Shown here: one piece after another, positions 26,935 through 35,831 of the stretch | Position numbering within the stretch: position 1 is the stretch's first letter | Layout: every line of letters begins with the position of its first letter | NCBI GenBank assembly: GCA_017517385.1 | Contig: JAFWZG010000054.1 | Coordinates: 142,003-206,002 of the forward strand | Direction: 5' to 3' | Origin: Akkermansia sp. | GTDB taxonomy: Bacteria > Verrucomicrobiota > Verrucomicrobiia > Verrucomicrobiales > Akkermansiaceae | Length of the DNA: 64,000 nucleotides | The notes under the pieces: generated by a model | Databases searched by the model: none | The model's input: only the letters and a program-made list of their open reading frames with translations | Told to the model about the DNA's origin: nothing | Translations under genes and position numbers: made by a program

Positions 26935-28913
26935 TCAGCAGCAAGCTCAGCTTCCGCCTGTTCGATGGCAGTAGAAAGCTCTTCCCAGCGAGAGAAGAGA
27001 GCCTCTGATTCTCGCTCTAGGGTCTGATACTGCTGAGTGAGCTCCATGAGCTTCTGATTATCACTCATATTTTCAGGCTTTTCCAGCTCGGCTGAGATTT
27101 CAGCTTTAGCATCATCCTTTTCTGCAATAGCAAGTTCCACCTGCTCCAGCTCATTCTGCAAGGGCTTAAGGATGCGTGCGCGACGCTCACGCTCCTGAGC
27201 TCTGGCGCGGCGCGCATCCTTCTTATTGACGATACCGGCCGTCGGGTCTGCAGCGGTTGAAGACTGCGAGGCAACCGAAGCGGCCTCCTTCATGCGGCGC
27301 TCCTCTGCCTCCACGGTTTCTATGTACTGAGAAACATTCCCGTGGAAAAGGCGCGGGGCGTGCCCAAGACGGAACTCCAGCACTTTATTAACAATCGGGT
27401 CAAGGAACTGACGATTGTGAGAAACGATACAGTACGAACCGGGATACTCGGCAAGCGCCGCCTGCAGCACCTCCTGACTCTGGAAGTCTAGGTGGTTTGT
27501 CGGTTCGTCCATAATAAGGAAGTTGGCAGGCTTCAGCAGCATGCAGACCAAAGCCACGCGTGAACGCTCGCCACCACTCAATACCCCTATCTTCTTGAAG
27601 ACGTCATCGCCACGGAACAGGAAGCACCCCAGAATGTTGCGTACCAGCGGGCGCGTCTCACGGCTGGCAGCTGCCTCCACACACTCCAGCACAGTCTGCT
27701 CGTTGTTGAGCACGTCGGCGTGAGTCTGTGAGAAGAATGCCACCTGCGTGTGATGCCCAAAGGAGAACTTGCCACTGTCCGGCTCCTCAGTGCCGGATAT
27801 AATTCTGGTAAACGTGGACTTACCGGATCCATTCACACCCACTATGGCAATGCGGTCACCCTTGTCCATCCGGAAGTCATAACCATCCAGCAAGCGTATG
27901 GGGCCATATGCCTTGCAGGCTTTTTCCAAATGCACCACCGTGTTACCACCGGGAGGAGGAGGAGGGAAATGAAAACTCATCACAGCATCATCATCCTCCA
28001 CCTCAATAATCTCTATCTTCTCAAGCTGCTTAATGCGGCTCTGTGCCTGACTGGCTTTGGTTGCCTTAGCGCGGAAGCGATCGATGAAGGCCTGCGTCTT
28101 AGCAATCTCACGCTGCTGAGCCTTAGCCTGACGCAGCAAAACTTCCTTGCGGGCCTTACTTTCTTTCAGATAGAATGAGAAATTACCGGAGTATTCCTCT
28201 GCCCGGCCGTGATGGAAGGCAATAGTGCGAGTAACAAGGCTGTCCAGCAGAGCGATATCATGGCTGATAATACAGATAGCACCGCGATAATTGCGCATGT
28301 TCTGCTCCAGCCAGCGCTGGCTCTGAATATCAAGGTGATTCGTGGGCTCGTCCAAGAGCAAAACCTCCGGCTCCTGCAGCAGCAGACGGGCCAAAGCTAT
28401 ACGCATCTGCCAACCACCGGAAAACTCGCCGCAATCACGCGTAAAATCCTTATCCGCAAAGCCAAGCCCACGGAGAATGGCCTCCGTGCGCGGACGAAGT
28501 GAAGCGGCATCGCGGTCTTGCAGAATGAGCTCCAGCCGCCCGATTTCTTCCAGTGTATCGCGATATTCCGCACTGTCAGCCGGTAAGTTCTGCAAATCAG
28601 CAGACAATTCATCAACCGTTTGCTGCAGCTCCACAATATTCCCTACAGAACCCAGCACCTCATCCAGCAGAGGGCGCCCGGAAATATGAATACCATCCTG
28701 CGGCAGATAGCCCACATGGGTGTGCTTCGGCAGCAAAACCTTACCGCGATCAGGCTCCTGCACCCCCACGATACACTTCATGAGGGTCGATTTTCCGGCG
28801 CCGTTCTGCCCTGCAAAGGCGATACGCTCCCCCCGTTCCACAACGAAGGAGAGCGAATCGAAAAGTACGCGGGGACCGAACTCAATGTGCAGGTCCTGGA
28901 CGGCAAAAACCAT
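26931..28913 (-). CDS. ABC-F type ATPase
   Basis: Soluble tandem ABC ATPase of 660 aa, the ABC-F class that acts on ribosomes and does not transport. Both halves have Walker A (GQNGAGKST near 36-44; GVNGSGKST in the second half), the signature (FSGGWQMR, LSGGERSR) and Walker B with LLLDEPTNHLD and LIMDEPTNHLD. A linker and a C-terminal charged coiled coil (about 560-655) place it near the Uup/YheS/EttA group. It starts by overlapping the cyclophilin stop (TAATG), so it shares the cyclophilin promoter. Confidence 0.9.
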   Translation of the reverse strand: MVFAVQDLHIEFGPRVLFDSLSFVVERGERIAFAGQNGAGKSTLMKCIVGVQEPDRGKVLLPKHTHVGYLPQDGIHISGRPLLDEVLGSVGNIVELQQTVDELSADLQNLPADSAEYRDTLEEIGRLELILQDRDAASLRPRTEAILRGLGFADKDFTRDCGEFSGGWQMRIALARLLLQEPEVLLLDEPTNHLDIQSQRWLEQNMRNYRGAICIISHDIALLDSLVTRTIAFHHGRAEEYSGNFSFYLKESKARKEVLLRQAKAQQREIAKTQAFIDRFRAKATKASQAQSRIKQLEKIEIIEVEDDDAVMSFHFPPPPPGGNTVVHLEKACKAYGPIRLLDGYDFRMDKGDRIAIVGVNGSGKSTFTRIISGTEEPDSGKFSFGHHTQVAFFSQTHADVLNNEQTVLECVEAAASRETRPLVRNILGCFLFRGDDVFKKIGVLSGGERSRVALVCMLLKPANFLIMDEPTNHLDFQSQEVLQAALAEYPGSYCIVSHNRQFLDPIVNKVLEFRLGHAPRLFHGNVSQYIETVEAEERRMKEAASVASQSSTAADPTAGIVNKKDARRARAQERERRARILKPLQNELEQVELAIAEKDDAKAEISAELEKPENMSDNQKLMELTQQYQTLERESEALFSRWEELSTAIEQAEAELAAD

Positions 28914-29437
28914 TACTTACCGAGTTTGCTGTTCCAGCGAGTAATGTTGGCAGCCTGTTCTTCGAAAAGGTCTGCGCAGTCATCGTGAATTTCGATGTCA
29001 GTAATCTTGTCCCCCTGACGAACAGAGTCCACAACCTTCTGGTCTTCGGGAGAGCAAACCTCACCGAAAATGGTGTGCTTACCATTGAGCCAATCCGTGG
29101 GAACATGAGTGATGAAGAACTGGGAGCCATTGGTGCCCTGCCCCGTCCAGCTTCTGCCGGCATTAGCCATAGCAAGCAGGCCGGGACGATTGAACTTGAG
29201 ATCCGGACGGCACTCATCATCAAACTTGTAGCCGGGGCCACCACAACCGGTGCCGTCGGGGCAGCCACCCTGAATCATGAAATCAGCAATCACGCGGTGG
29301 AAAGTAAGCCCCTTGTAGAAACCACGCTTGGCCAGATTCAGGAAGCTGGCAGCGGTCATAGGGGTCTTGGAAGCGAAAACAGTCAGGTTGATATCGCCAC
29401 GGCTGGTCTTGATGGTGATTTTCTTGTCAGTTGCCAT
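28913..29437 (-). CDS. Cyclophilin-type peptidyl-prolyl isomerase
   Basis: Cytosolic cyclophilin of 174 aa that catalyses proline cis-trans isomerisation. The active-site set is present: FHRVIADFMIQGG (about 49-61), GSQFFITH (about 94-101) and WLNGKHTIFGEV (about 107-118). There is no signal peptide. The mRNA is predicted to be leaderless: the -10 box ends 6 nt before the ATG. It is divergent from the exported thioredoxin-fold gene. Confidence 0.92.
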   Translation of the reverse strand: MATDKKITIKTSRGDINLTVFASKTPMTAASFLNLAKRGFYKGLTFHRVIADFMIQGGCPDGTGCGGPGYKFDDECRPDLKFNRPGLLAMANAGRSWTGQGTNGSQFFITHVPTDWLNGKHTIFGEVCSPEDQKVVDSVRQGDKITDIEIHDDCADLFEEQAANITRWNSKLGK

Positions 29438-29443
29438 GCGCGC

Positions 29444-29472
29444 ACCATATCAGCATACATCAAGCTATTCAA
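29444..29472 (-). promoter_or_regulatory. Promoter for leaderless cyclophilin mRNA
   Basis: On the minus strand, TTGAAT (29472-29467), 17 bp, TATGGT (29449-29444), 6 nt, ATG at 29437. Confidence 0.65.
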
Positions 29473-29514
29473 GAAGAAAGAGTGACATGGTATCTAGATT
29501 CTGCTGATTAAAGC

Positions 29515-29544
29515 TTGCGTTGAGAGGGGTGGCTGTCCTATAAT
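29515..29544 (+). promoter_or_regulatory. Promoter for leaderless thioredoxin-fold protein mRNA
   Basis: TTGCGT (29515-29520), 18 bp, TATAAT (29539-29544), 7 nt, ATG at 29552. The in-frame ATG at 29543 lies in the -10 box and is rejected. Confidence 0.72.
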
Positions 29545-29551
29545 GCCGGGC

Positions 29552-30862
29552 ATGAAGAAAACAGCACTACTCACCATACTGTCCATTCTCGGTATAACAA
29601 CTGCCGGTGCCGCAGAACCTGAGATGCGTGCAGCTCTGGCAAAATGGGAACAGCAGATGACCGAGTATCACGCGGCGCTCCAAGTGGCAAGTACGGACGA
29701 ACAGCGCGCAGCAGTGCGTGTACCGGATGGCCGCGATATGGCTGCAGAGCTCTGGCGCAGCGTGAACCGCAAAGTAGGCGAGCGTGAAGAACTGGTACGT
29801 CCGACCGCTCAGGAGCGCATGAACGGGGCTGTGGACGAGCGAAAAATGGTATCAGTCTATGAGTTTGAACAGCCCTGGGCCGCTCCCGCCGTAGTGTGGT
29901 TTCTCAATCACCCGGATGCCTTTGCCCAAGTATTCGGCAACAGACAGCGCCAAATTTCCTTCTATGCAAATGCCCTGCTGGAGAGTGTGAACCGAGTTCA
30001 CTTTAGCAGCCCGTATATCGCAGACTCCTGCGCTAAGCTCTCAGAGAGCCAAAGCGTAAGAGTATACGAACTGCTGCAGAAAATCTACAGCCGCAATCAG
30101 GATTTAACAGCCCGTGCAAGCGCCGCCATGGCCATGTGCATCATGCTCACTAATCCGACCATTCAGGGCGCGGAAGGCAGTGCCGCCATGGCTCGCAGCA
30201 AACAGCTTTACTTCTTGCGACAGGCAGCACGCATTTCTCCGGAAGATACGATGTTCGGTAATCGCTCCATGAATGATGCCATTCTGGAAATGACCTATGT
30301 TCTGCGAAACCTCAGCGTGGGCAGCATCCCGCCCCAGCTCAAGGTTAAAGGCATGGATGGTAATGAGACCACCTTCCCGGTACAAGGCCGCGCCAACCTC
30401 ATTTTCTTCTGGTCCCCTTCAGAGCAGGTTGGCCTGAATGTTGTTACAAAGCAGCATCTGCTCGCTCAGCAGTTCCCCGGGCTGGTATTCTGCCCCATCA
30501 CGGTACACGCTAATCACGCTGAATGGCTCATGGAGCTGCGCCAACTTGGAATCGTGGGTAACTGCTTCATGGATAATGAGCAGAACAGCAATGGTAAAGC
30601 ATACCGCATCTCTCAGCTTCCCACAGCTGTACTCGTGGGGCCTGACAGCCGCATCCTCTTCATAGGCTATCCGAATCTCGGCCTGCAAACGGCTCTGGAT
30701 AATCTCTATGCCAGTCAGCGGGAGCGCGGCGCCCGTGTTGTTGTGGAAGGAACCCCCAGTGAAACGGACGCCCCTACTATTCAACCCGGTTCACAGCCTA
30801 CGGGGCCCACCGGCAGAGATTCTGCGCCGCCCGCTCTGCGTGATATGCCTGATGACATCTGA
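29552..30862 (+). CDS. Exported protein with cysteine-less thioredoxin-like domain
   Basis: Exported protein of 436 aa with a signal peptide (about 1-20, cleavage after AGA-A). The N-terminal two thirds are helical with no motif I know. The C-terminal domain (about 270-395) follows the TlpA/AhpC thioredoxin pattern: LIFFWSPSEQVG stands where NFWATWCGPC is expected, and QLPTAVLVGPDSRILFIG keeps the cis-Pro loop. Both redox cysteines are absent, so it cannot act as a dithiol oxidoreductase and is more likely a binding or scaffold protein. The tail is Pro/Thr-rich. Its stop overlaps the hrpB ATG by one base. Confidence 0.7.
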   Translation: MKKTALLTILSILGITTAGAAEPEMRAALAKWEQQMTEYHAALQVASTDEQRAAVRVPDGRDMAAELWRSVNRKVGEREELVRPTAQERMNGAVDERKMVSVYEFEQPWAAPAVVWFLNHPDAFAQVFGNRQRQISFYANALLESVNRVHFSSPYIADSCAKLSESQSVRVYELLQKIYSRNQDLTARASAAMAMCIMLTNPTIQGAEGSAAMARSKQLYFLRQAARISPEDTMFGNRSMNDAILEMTYVLRNLSVGSIPPQLKVKGMDGNETTFPVQGRANLIFFWSPSEQVGLNVVTKQHLLAQQFPGLVFCPITVHANHAEWLMELRQLGIVGNCFMDNEQNSNGKAYRISQLPTAVLVGPDSRILFIGYPNLGLQTALDNLYASQRERGARVVVEGTPSETDAPTIQPGSQPTGPTGRDSAPPALRDMPDDI

Positions 30863-33393
30863 TGTCTTCCATGCTCCCCATTGAGGCCATTCGGCCGGAT
30901 ATAGATGAAGCCGTGCGCAAGCCCGGCTTCTGTGTCTTGCTCAGCGCACCGACCGGCAGTGGCAAGTCCACCCGCGTGCCTCTTATGCTGGAAGCTGCCG
31001 GCGTAGCGGAAAGAGGCACCATCATCGTGGTCCAGCCCCGAAGACTGGCAGCTCGTCTCCTAGCCGGCTATGTGGCTCGCCAATACCCATGCTCTCTCGG
31101 CAAGGAAGTTGGTTATACCGTGCGCTTTGACTCCCGCCAGAGCCCATCCACACGCATTCTATATGTGACGGATGGTATACTGGAGCGCCGCCTCACTGAA
31201 GATCCGGAGCTTAAAGGCGTCAGCGCCGTTATCTTTGATGAAGTTCACGAGCGCCGCCTCTCGGGAGACCTGTGTCTGGCACGCGTGCTGGAATTACAGA
31301 GCGGCAGTCGAAAGGACATCGGAGTCTTTGTGATGTCGGCCACGCTTGAGTTGGATAAGTTGCAGGATTACCTCCCACAAGCGACTGTTCTCCGGGCCGA
31401 AGGGCGACTCTATCCTGTGGAGATTAGTTACATGCCCCCGGCTCCGGTACGTGATAGCCGCGGCTATATGAATCTTCCCCCGGTGTGGGACCAATGCGCC
31501 TCCGCTGTACGCAAACTGACAGAACAGCCGGACAGCGGCGACATTCTCGTATTCCTTCCCGGCACTTACGAAATTCGCCGAACTGTAGAAATCCTTGAAA
31601 ATGTGGGCTGGCTGCGAGGGCGCGAGGTATATGCTCTTCACGGTCAACTCACGCCTGATATGCAAGCCCGTGCCGTGGATAAAGGGGATGTTCCCCGCGT
31701 TATTGTGAGCACAAATATCGCGGAGACCTCTCTTACCATCGAAGGTGTGCGCTCTGTGGTGGACAGCGGTACAGCCAGAGAATCCCGTTGGGACCCGGTC
31801 CGCGGGCTGAGTACGCTTCATATTGTTCCCATCTCACAGGCTCAGGCAGAACAACGCACAGGCCGAGCCGGTCGACTGGGCCCGGGGCGCTGCATCCGCC
31901 TCTGGAGTGAAGCGGAGCACCGCCGCCGCTGCCCCTATCCGGCACCGGAAGTCCACCGCGCAGACATATCTGCCGCCTTCCTGAACCTTCTGGCATGGGG
32001 GTGCAAAGGCCTGAACGGCATACGCTCCTTCTACTGGCCAGATGCCCCCACTGAGGCGGAAACCGCACGAGCTTGGACTCTGCTGCAGGAGCTAGGCGCT
32101 GTCACAGAAGCCGGCGAACTGAGCCCCATCGGGCGCCAAATGCTCCGTTATCCGCTTTCCCCTGTGCTGTCGCGCCTGCTGGTGGCTGGCGCGGAATACA
32201 ACTGCACGGCAGAAGCCGCAGCCATCGCGGCATTGATTCAAGGCGAGAATGTAGCTCTCGCTGCCGGCCTGAGCGACAAGCTGCATGAAGAAGAAGACTT
32301 CACGGATTTTCAGGCTGAGTGGCGTGCCGTACAAGCGGCCGAGCATCTCAGATATGATGCCGCAGCTTGTACGCGCCTAGGCATCATGGCGAGAGCCGCG
32401 CGTGAGGTACAAGCCGCATACCGCCAGCTCATGCACGGTGACAACACTCCGCCGGATTTTGCAGCAAACAGGAGCGGTGTCATCTCCGCGCTGCTCGGCT
32501 CCTTCCCGGCGAACGTCGCAGCCAAAAATAGCGCCGCAACCGGTACCGCGCGTATCACTGCTCGCCGCAGCGGAAAAATAGCCTCAGTTGTAGCAAAACA
32601 GGCAGATATTTTTCTTGCCGCTGAAATTGCAGAGATAGGTGGTAAGGGCGTAGAAACTCGGTTGAGCCGCTGCACTCGTCTAGAGCTGAGTGATTTAATT
32701 ACTCATGAGGACGATATCCCCGTATATGACTCCACTCGCAAGAGAGTGCTGAACATACACCGCACGCTCTACCGAGATTTAGTGCTGAACGAGAAAGAAA
32801 ACGGTGACGCCACTCCTGACGACGCAGCGCCACTTCTGGCAGACCGCGTGGTACGCGGCGAGCTTAGACTGGAAGGCTGGGACGGCCACGTGTTGCAATG
32901 GATTAACCGCCTCACCTGCCTACGCAATGCCATGCCGGAGCTGGAGTTGCCAGAGTTTGGCGAAGAAGACCGCCTTATGGCCATTACAATGCTCTGCGAT
33001 GGAGCAGTAAGCTATAAAGAAATCGCGGCTCGCCCCGTATTGCCCATTCTCGGAGAATGGCTTTCGCCTTGGCAGAAAGACTGCTTAAATCGTTATGCAC
33101 CCAAGGCCATCAAGCTAGCAAATGGGCGAGAAGTAAAGCTTCTGTACCGAGAGGATGGCACCCCCACCTTCGGTCTCAAGTGCCAGCTGCTCTTTGGCGT
33201 TCCTTCCACGCCAACTATAGCGGATGGGCGCGTGAAGTGCCTCATTGAAATCCTTGCGCCGAATCAGCGCCCCTATCAGACCACATCCGATATAGAATCC
33301 TTCTGGCGAAATGGTTATCCGCAAATGAAAAAAGACCTTGCAGGTAGATATCCCCGCCATGACTGGCCGGATACTGCACCGGATGCAAAATAA
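30862..33393 (+). CDS. hrpB: ATP-dependent helicase HrpB
   Basis: DEAH-type helicase of 843 aa, the normal HrpB length. It has Walker A APTGSGKSTRVPL (about 30-42), DEVHERR in place of DEAH (about 118-124), SATLELD, and motif VI QRTGRAGR, followed by the HA2 and HrpB C-terminal regions. The exact cellular role of HrpB is poorly known. It overlaps the exported thioredoxin-fold gene by 1 base (TGATG), an odd pairing of a periplasmic and a cytosolic protein in one transcript. Confidence 0.92.
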   Translation: MSSMLPIEAIRPDIDEAVRKPGFCVLLSAPTGSGKSTRVPLMLEAAGVAERGTIIVVQPRRLAARLLAGYVARQYPCSLGKEVGYTVRFDSRQSPSTRILYVTDGILERRLTEDPELKGVSAVIFDEVHERRLSGDLCLARVLELQSGSRKDIGVFVMSATLELDKLQDYLPQATVLRAEGRLYPVEISYMPPAPVRDSRGYMNLPPVWDQCASAVRKLTEQPDSGDILVFLPGTYEIRRTVEILENVGWLRGREVYALHGQLTPDMQARAVDKGDVPRVIVSTNIAETSLTIEGVRSVVDSGTARESRWDPVRGLSTLHIVPISQAQAEQRTGRAGRLGPGRCIRLWSEAEHRRRCPYPAPEVHRADISAAFLNLLAWGCKGLNGIRSFYWPDAPTEAETARAWTLLQELGAVTEAGELSPIGRQMLRYPLSPVLSRLLVAGAEYNCTAEAAAIAALIQGENVALAAGLSDKLHEEEDFTDFQAEWRAVQAAEHLRYDAAACTRLGIMARAAREVQAAYRQLMHGDNTPPDFAANRSGVISALLGSFPANVAAKNSAATGTARITARRSGKIASVVAKQADIFLAAEIAEIGGKGVETRLSRCTRLELSDLITHEDDIPVYDSTRKRVLNIHRTLYRDLVLNEKENGDATPDDAAPLLADRVVRGELRLEGWDGHVLQWINRLTCLRNAMPELELPEFGEEDRLMAITMLCDGAVSYKEIAARPVLPILGEWLSPWQKDCLNRYAPKAIKLANGREVKLLYREDGTPTFGLKCQLLFGVPSTPTIADGRVKCLIEILAPNQRPYQTTSDIESFWRNGYPQMKKDLAGRYPRHDWPDTAPDAK

Positions 33394-33396
33394 AAT

Positions 33397-33422
33397 CACC
33401 GTGCCTGTAAATAGGCACGGTG
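33397..33422. terminator. Terminator hairpin between convergent hrpB and hisC
   Basis: Inverted repeat CACCGTGCCT / AGGCACGGTG with a 6-nt loop, flanked by A-rich sequence on both sides. It sits between the two convergent stops and can serve both genes. The U tract is weak. Confidence 0.65.
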
Positions 33423-33446
33423 TGAGAAAAATGCTAGTGAAAGGCT

Positions 33447-34547
33447 TTACTTGCCCAACAGCTCAGCCAGCACCTCAAGGCAAAGAGCGTTCTCTCGCTC
33501 TGTACCAACGGTGATGCGTACATACTCGGGCAGCCCATAACCATCCATATGGCGGAGGATAACGCCCTTTGCCAGAGCGTCATTGAACACCTTGCGGCCC
33601 TGCCCGGTTTTCACCAGAATGAAGTTTGCCTGGCTGGGAACATAATCCACTCCCCAAGCCTCGAAAGCTGCATAATACTGCTTCTTGCCACGGTTCACCA
33701 TATCAACGGAGGCTGCAAGGTGCTCTGCATCATCCAGAGCAGCGACTGCTGCCACCTGCGACATGAGATTCATGTTAAACGGTGTGCGAGCCTTGTTCAG
33801 CAGGTCGGCAATCTCGGGAATCGTCACGCCATACCCCGCGCGCAGACCGGCAAGGCCGTATGCCTTGGAGAAAGTGCGCAGCAGAATGACATTCTTTCCG
33901 GCCTTCACATACTTGAGTGTATCAGGTTTATCATCCGCGAAATCGATATAAGCCTCATCGAAGGCTACAATGACATGCTCAGGGACAGCATCCATGAAGG
34001 CATCCATCTCAGCCTGAGTCACAACAGTACCAAGGGGGTTGGCCGGATTCGTGATGAAAATAAGGCGGGTCTGCGGAGTAATAGCGTCAAGGATAGCCTG
34101 CAAATCAGAACTGAAATCGTCCTTAATGGGAGCTTCCACATATTTAGCGCCGAAGAGCTTACACATGATAGGATACATGGAGAAGCTATGGCGGGCAGCG
34201 ATGAGCTCTATCCCCTCGTGAAGGCAAGCGTGGCACAGCAGCTCGATAAGCTCACTGCTGCCACTGCCCACCACCGTCTGGTTAAACTCCACCCCGAAAC
34301 GCTCCGCAATCTTACTGCGCAGAGTAAAGGAAGCGCCGTCCGGATAAATGTGCACACCGGCAGCAGCCTTCTGAATGGCTTCAATGGCTTTAGGAGACGG
34401 CCCAAGTGAGTTTTCGTTGGACGCGAGCTTCACGATATCGGCAGGACTCATTCCCAGCTCGCGGGCGGTTTCCTCGATGGGCTTGCCGGGCTGGTAAGCT
34501 ACCAGATCCAGCACGTACTGATTGGCATACTGAGAGATGTTACTCAT
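33447..34547 (-). CDS. hisC: Histidinol-phosphate aminotransferase
   Basis: Fold type I PLP aminotransferase (366 aa) for the histidinol-phosphate step of histidine synthesis. SNENSLGPSPKA near the N-terminus, FITNPANPLGT (about 164-174), FDEAYIDFAD (about 195-204) and TFSKAYGLAGLRAGYG with the PLP-binding Lys match HisC. Some HisC proteins also act on aromatic amino acids. No other his genes are near. The promoter is shared back-to-back with the divergent exported-protein gene. Confidence 0.9.
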   Translation of the reverse strand: MSNISQYANQYVLDLVAYQPGKPIEETARELGMSPADIVKLASNENSLGPSPKAIEAIQKAAAGVHIYPDGASFTLRSKIAERFGVEFNQTVVGSGSSELIELLCHACLHEGIELIAARHSFSMYPIMCKLFGAKYVEAPIKDDFSSDLQAILDAITPQTRLIFITNPANPLGTVVTQAEMDAFMDAVPEHVIVAFDEAYIDFADDKPDTLKYVKAGKNVILLRTFSKAYGLAGLRAGYGVTIPEIADLLNKARTPFNMNLMSQVAAVAALDDAEHLAASVDMVNRGKKQYYAAFEAWGVDYVPSQANFILVKTGQGRKVFNDALAKGVILRHMDGYGLPEYVRITVGTERENALCLEVLAELLGK

Positions 34548-34567
34548 GGCTTGCTATTTCGTGCGGC

Positions 34568-34596
34568 ATTATAATACCTGTCATGAGCAAACTCAA
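34568..34596 (-). promoter_or_regulatory. hisC promoter
   Basis: On the minus strand, TTGAGT (34596-34591), 17 bp, TATAAT (34573-34568). The hisC ATG is 20 nt further, so this gene has a short leader. The -35 box is 3 bp from the divergent -35 box. Confidence 0.65.
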
Positions 34597-34599
34597 GCC

Positions 34600-34628
34600 T
34601 TGAATCCGCCATGATTATCAGATAAAAT
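34600..34628 (+). promoter_or_regulatory. Promoter for leaderless exported-protein mRNA
   Basis: TTGAAT (34600-34605), 17 bp, TAAAAT (34623-34628), 7 nt, ATG at 34636. Back-to-back with the hisC promoter. Confidence 0.68.
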
Positions 34629-34635
34629 CAATCCC

Positions 34636-35649
34636 ATGAAAAAATGGCACAAGCGGACACTCATCGTCCTGATACTGGGTGCTCTGGGAATCGTGGCCCT
34701 AGGGTTTCGCCCGGCACTTTCTGAGGACGAGTTCGTACAGCTTACCCACACTATACAGGAAGTGCAGCTGCCGGAACATCTGGCTGACAGCGATTTCTCC
34801 TTCACGCATACTATCAAGCTTCATGAGCCACACCGCGGAACTTGGTTCGATGGTGGCTTGCAGAGCGTTCATCCGCAGATTCAGCCTGCCGAGTGGAACA
34901 TCCGGGTCTACTGCGAAAACGGCAAATTGAAAGTAGCAGCGGAGCCCCCTGAGATTCGCTCAGATATGGCACAGATGCAAGTTTCATGGTTCGCCGGCAT
35001 TGGAGATGTGAGTCATGTTCGCCGCCCCAACGGCCGCACCCATGCTGAATATCTTCTACATATCGGCTGCAGCATGAAGCGAACAGGATGCTTCTGGCAA
35101 GAGCCGGAGCGAGAGATGTTCATTCAGTTCATCACTGTAGATGTGGATGATAAAGCGGCAGATTTCGGCACGGCGCTGCTCACCTCGACCAATGACCCCT
35201 TCTTCTCCCGATTCAAGCAGTGCACGGAAGGACCGGCCCCCGAACTGCCGGCCCGCTACTGCGACAGTCCCATGGATAATGCACTCATGCGCATCCTACA
35301 TATGCTCGCCGCATGTACGGAAGATACCCATGAGATACTCACACCCCGCATCATCACCGGGGCCACTCAGCTTTCTCGTTTCGCCTCTGAGGCCGCTTGG
35401 CCTGACTGCTGGGGCGCCGCTTCTGAAACAGCAAGCAAAATTTCCTACCGCGTAGGCCCCACACTCCTTTACTTGGCAGAAAACGAATGCTTCGGCAATC
35501 AGCAGCTCATCGACTTCATCAACGGGCCGGTTTTTGCAAAAGTTTTCGGAGAAAACTTCAGTGATGCAAAAAGTGGCGACGAATCCGACGTCCTCGAAGG
35601 CGTTGAAATTGAAATCATAAGAGACACCCCCGCGCAACCGCAGGAATAA
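34636..35649 (+). CDS. Membrane-anchored or exported protein of unknown function
   Basis: Protein of 337 aa with an N-terminal hydrophobic segment (about 9-24) after a basic start, either an uncleaved anchor or a signal peptide. The rest is soluble with several cysteines (five or six, for example CSMKRTGCFW and CWGAASE) that could form disulfides. No family recognised. The ATG is fixed by the promoter 7 nt upstream. An A/T-rich stretch and a candidate small RNA follow. Confidence 0.7.
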   Translation: MKKWHKRTLIVLILGALGIVALGFRPALSEDEFVQLTHTIQEVQLPEHLADSDFSFTHTIKLHEPHRGTWFDGGLQSVHPQIQPAEWNIRVYCENGKLKVAAEPPEIRSDMAQMQVSWFAGIGDVSHVRRPNGRTHAEYLLHIGCSMKRTGCFWQEPEREMFIQFITVDVDDKAADFGTALLTSTNDPFFSRFKQCTEGPAPELPARYCDSPMDNALMRILHMLAACTEDTHEILTPRIITGATQLSRFASEAAWPDCWGAASETASKISYRVGPTLLYLAENECFGNQQLIDFINGPVFAKVFGENFSDAKSGDESDVLEGVEIEIIRDTPAQPQE

Positions 35650-35686
35650 ATTGCAAAAAATAAATTAAAAAAATGCAATTTTTCTG

Positions 35687-35825
35687 TAGAATTTAGGAAT
35701 TTAATGCGTTCTTAGGAGTAGACCGGGGTGAGAGCCGGTCTGAGAGAAGACAGAAAAACTGTTTTTCATAGAGTAGGTGTAAGTACAAAAACGACCGGAT
35801 TGCCCATAGGGCGCCGGTCGTTTTT
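35687..35825 (+). ncRNA. Candidate small RNA with terminator
   Basis: A 182-bp gap with no open frame longer than a few codons holds a -10-like TAGAAT (35687-35692, preceded by TTAAAA at 35665), a hairpin GACCGG/CCGGTC (35721-35740), a small ACAG/CTGT hairpin followed by five T (35752-35766), and a strong terminator hairpin with 12-bp arms (35787-35825) ending in TTTTT. The first and last hairpins share the same GACCGG / CCGGTC arms, so they can pair with each other instead. No plus-strand gene follows, so it is more likely a free-standing RNA of about 125 nt than a riboswitch. The terminator also ends the convergent hydrolase gene. No family recognised. Confidence 0.5.
35787..35825. terminator. 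Bidirectional terminator
   Basis: AAAAACGACCGG / CCGGTCGTTTTT, 12-bp arms with an inner GCCC/GGGC stem. A tracts and T tracts on both sides let it end both the candidate small RNA and the minus-strand hydrolase gene. Confidence 0.85.
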
Positions 35826-35831
35826 GTTTAC

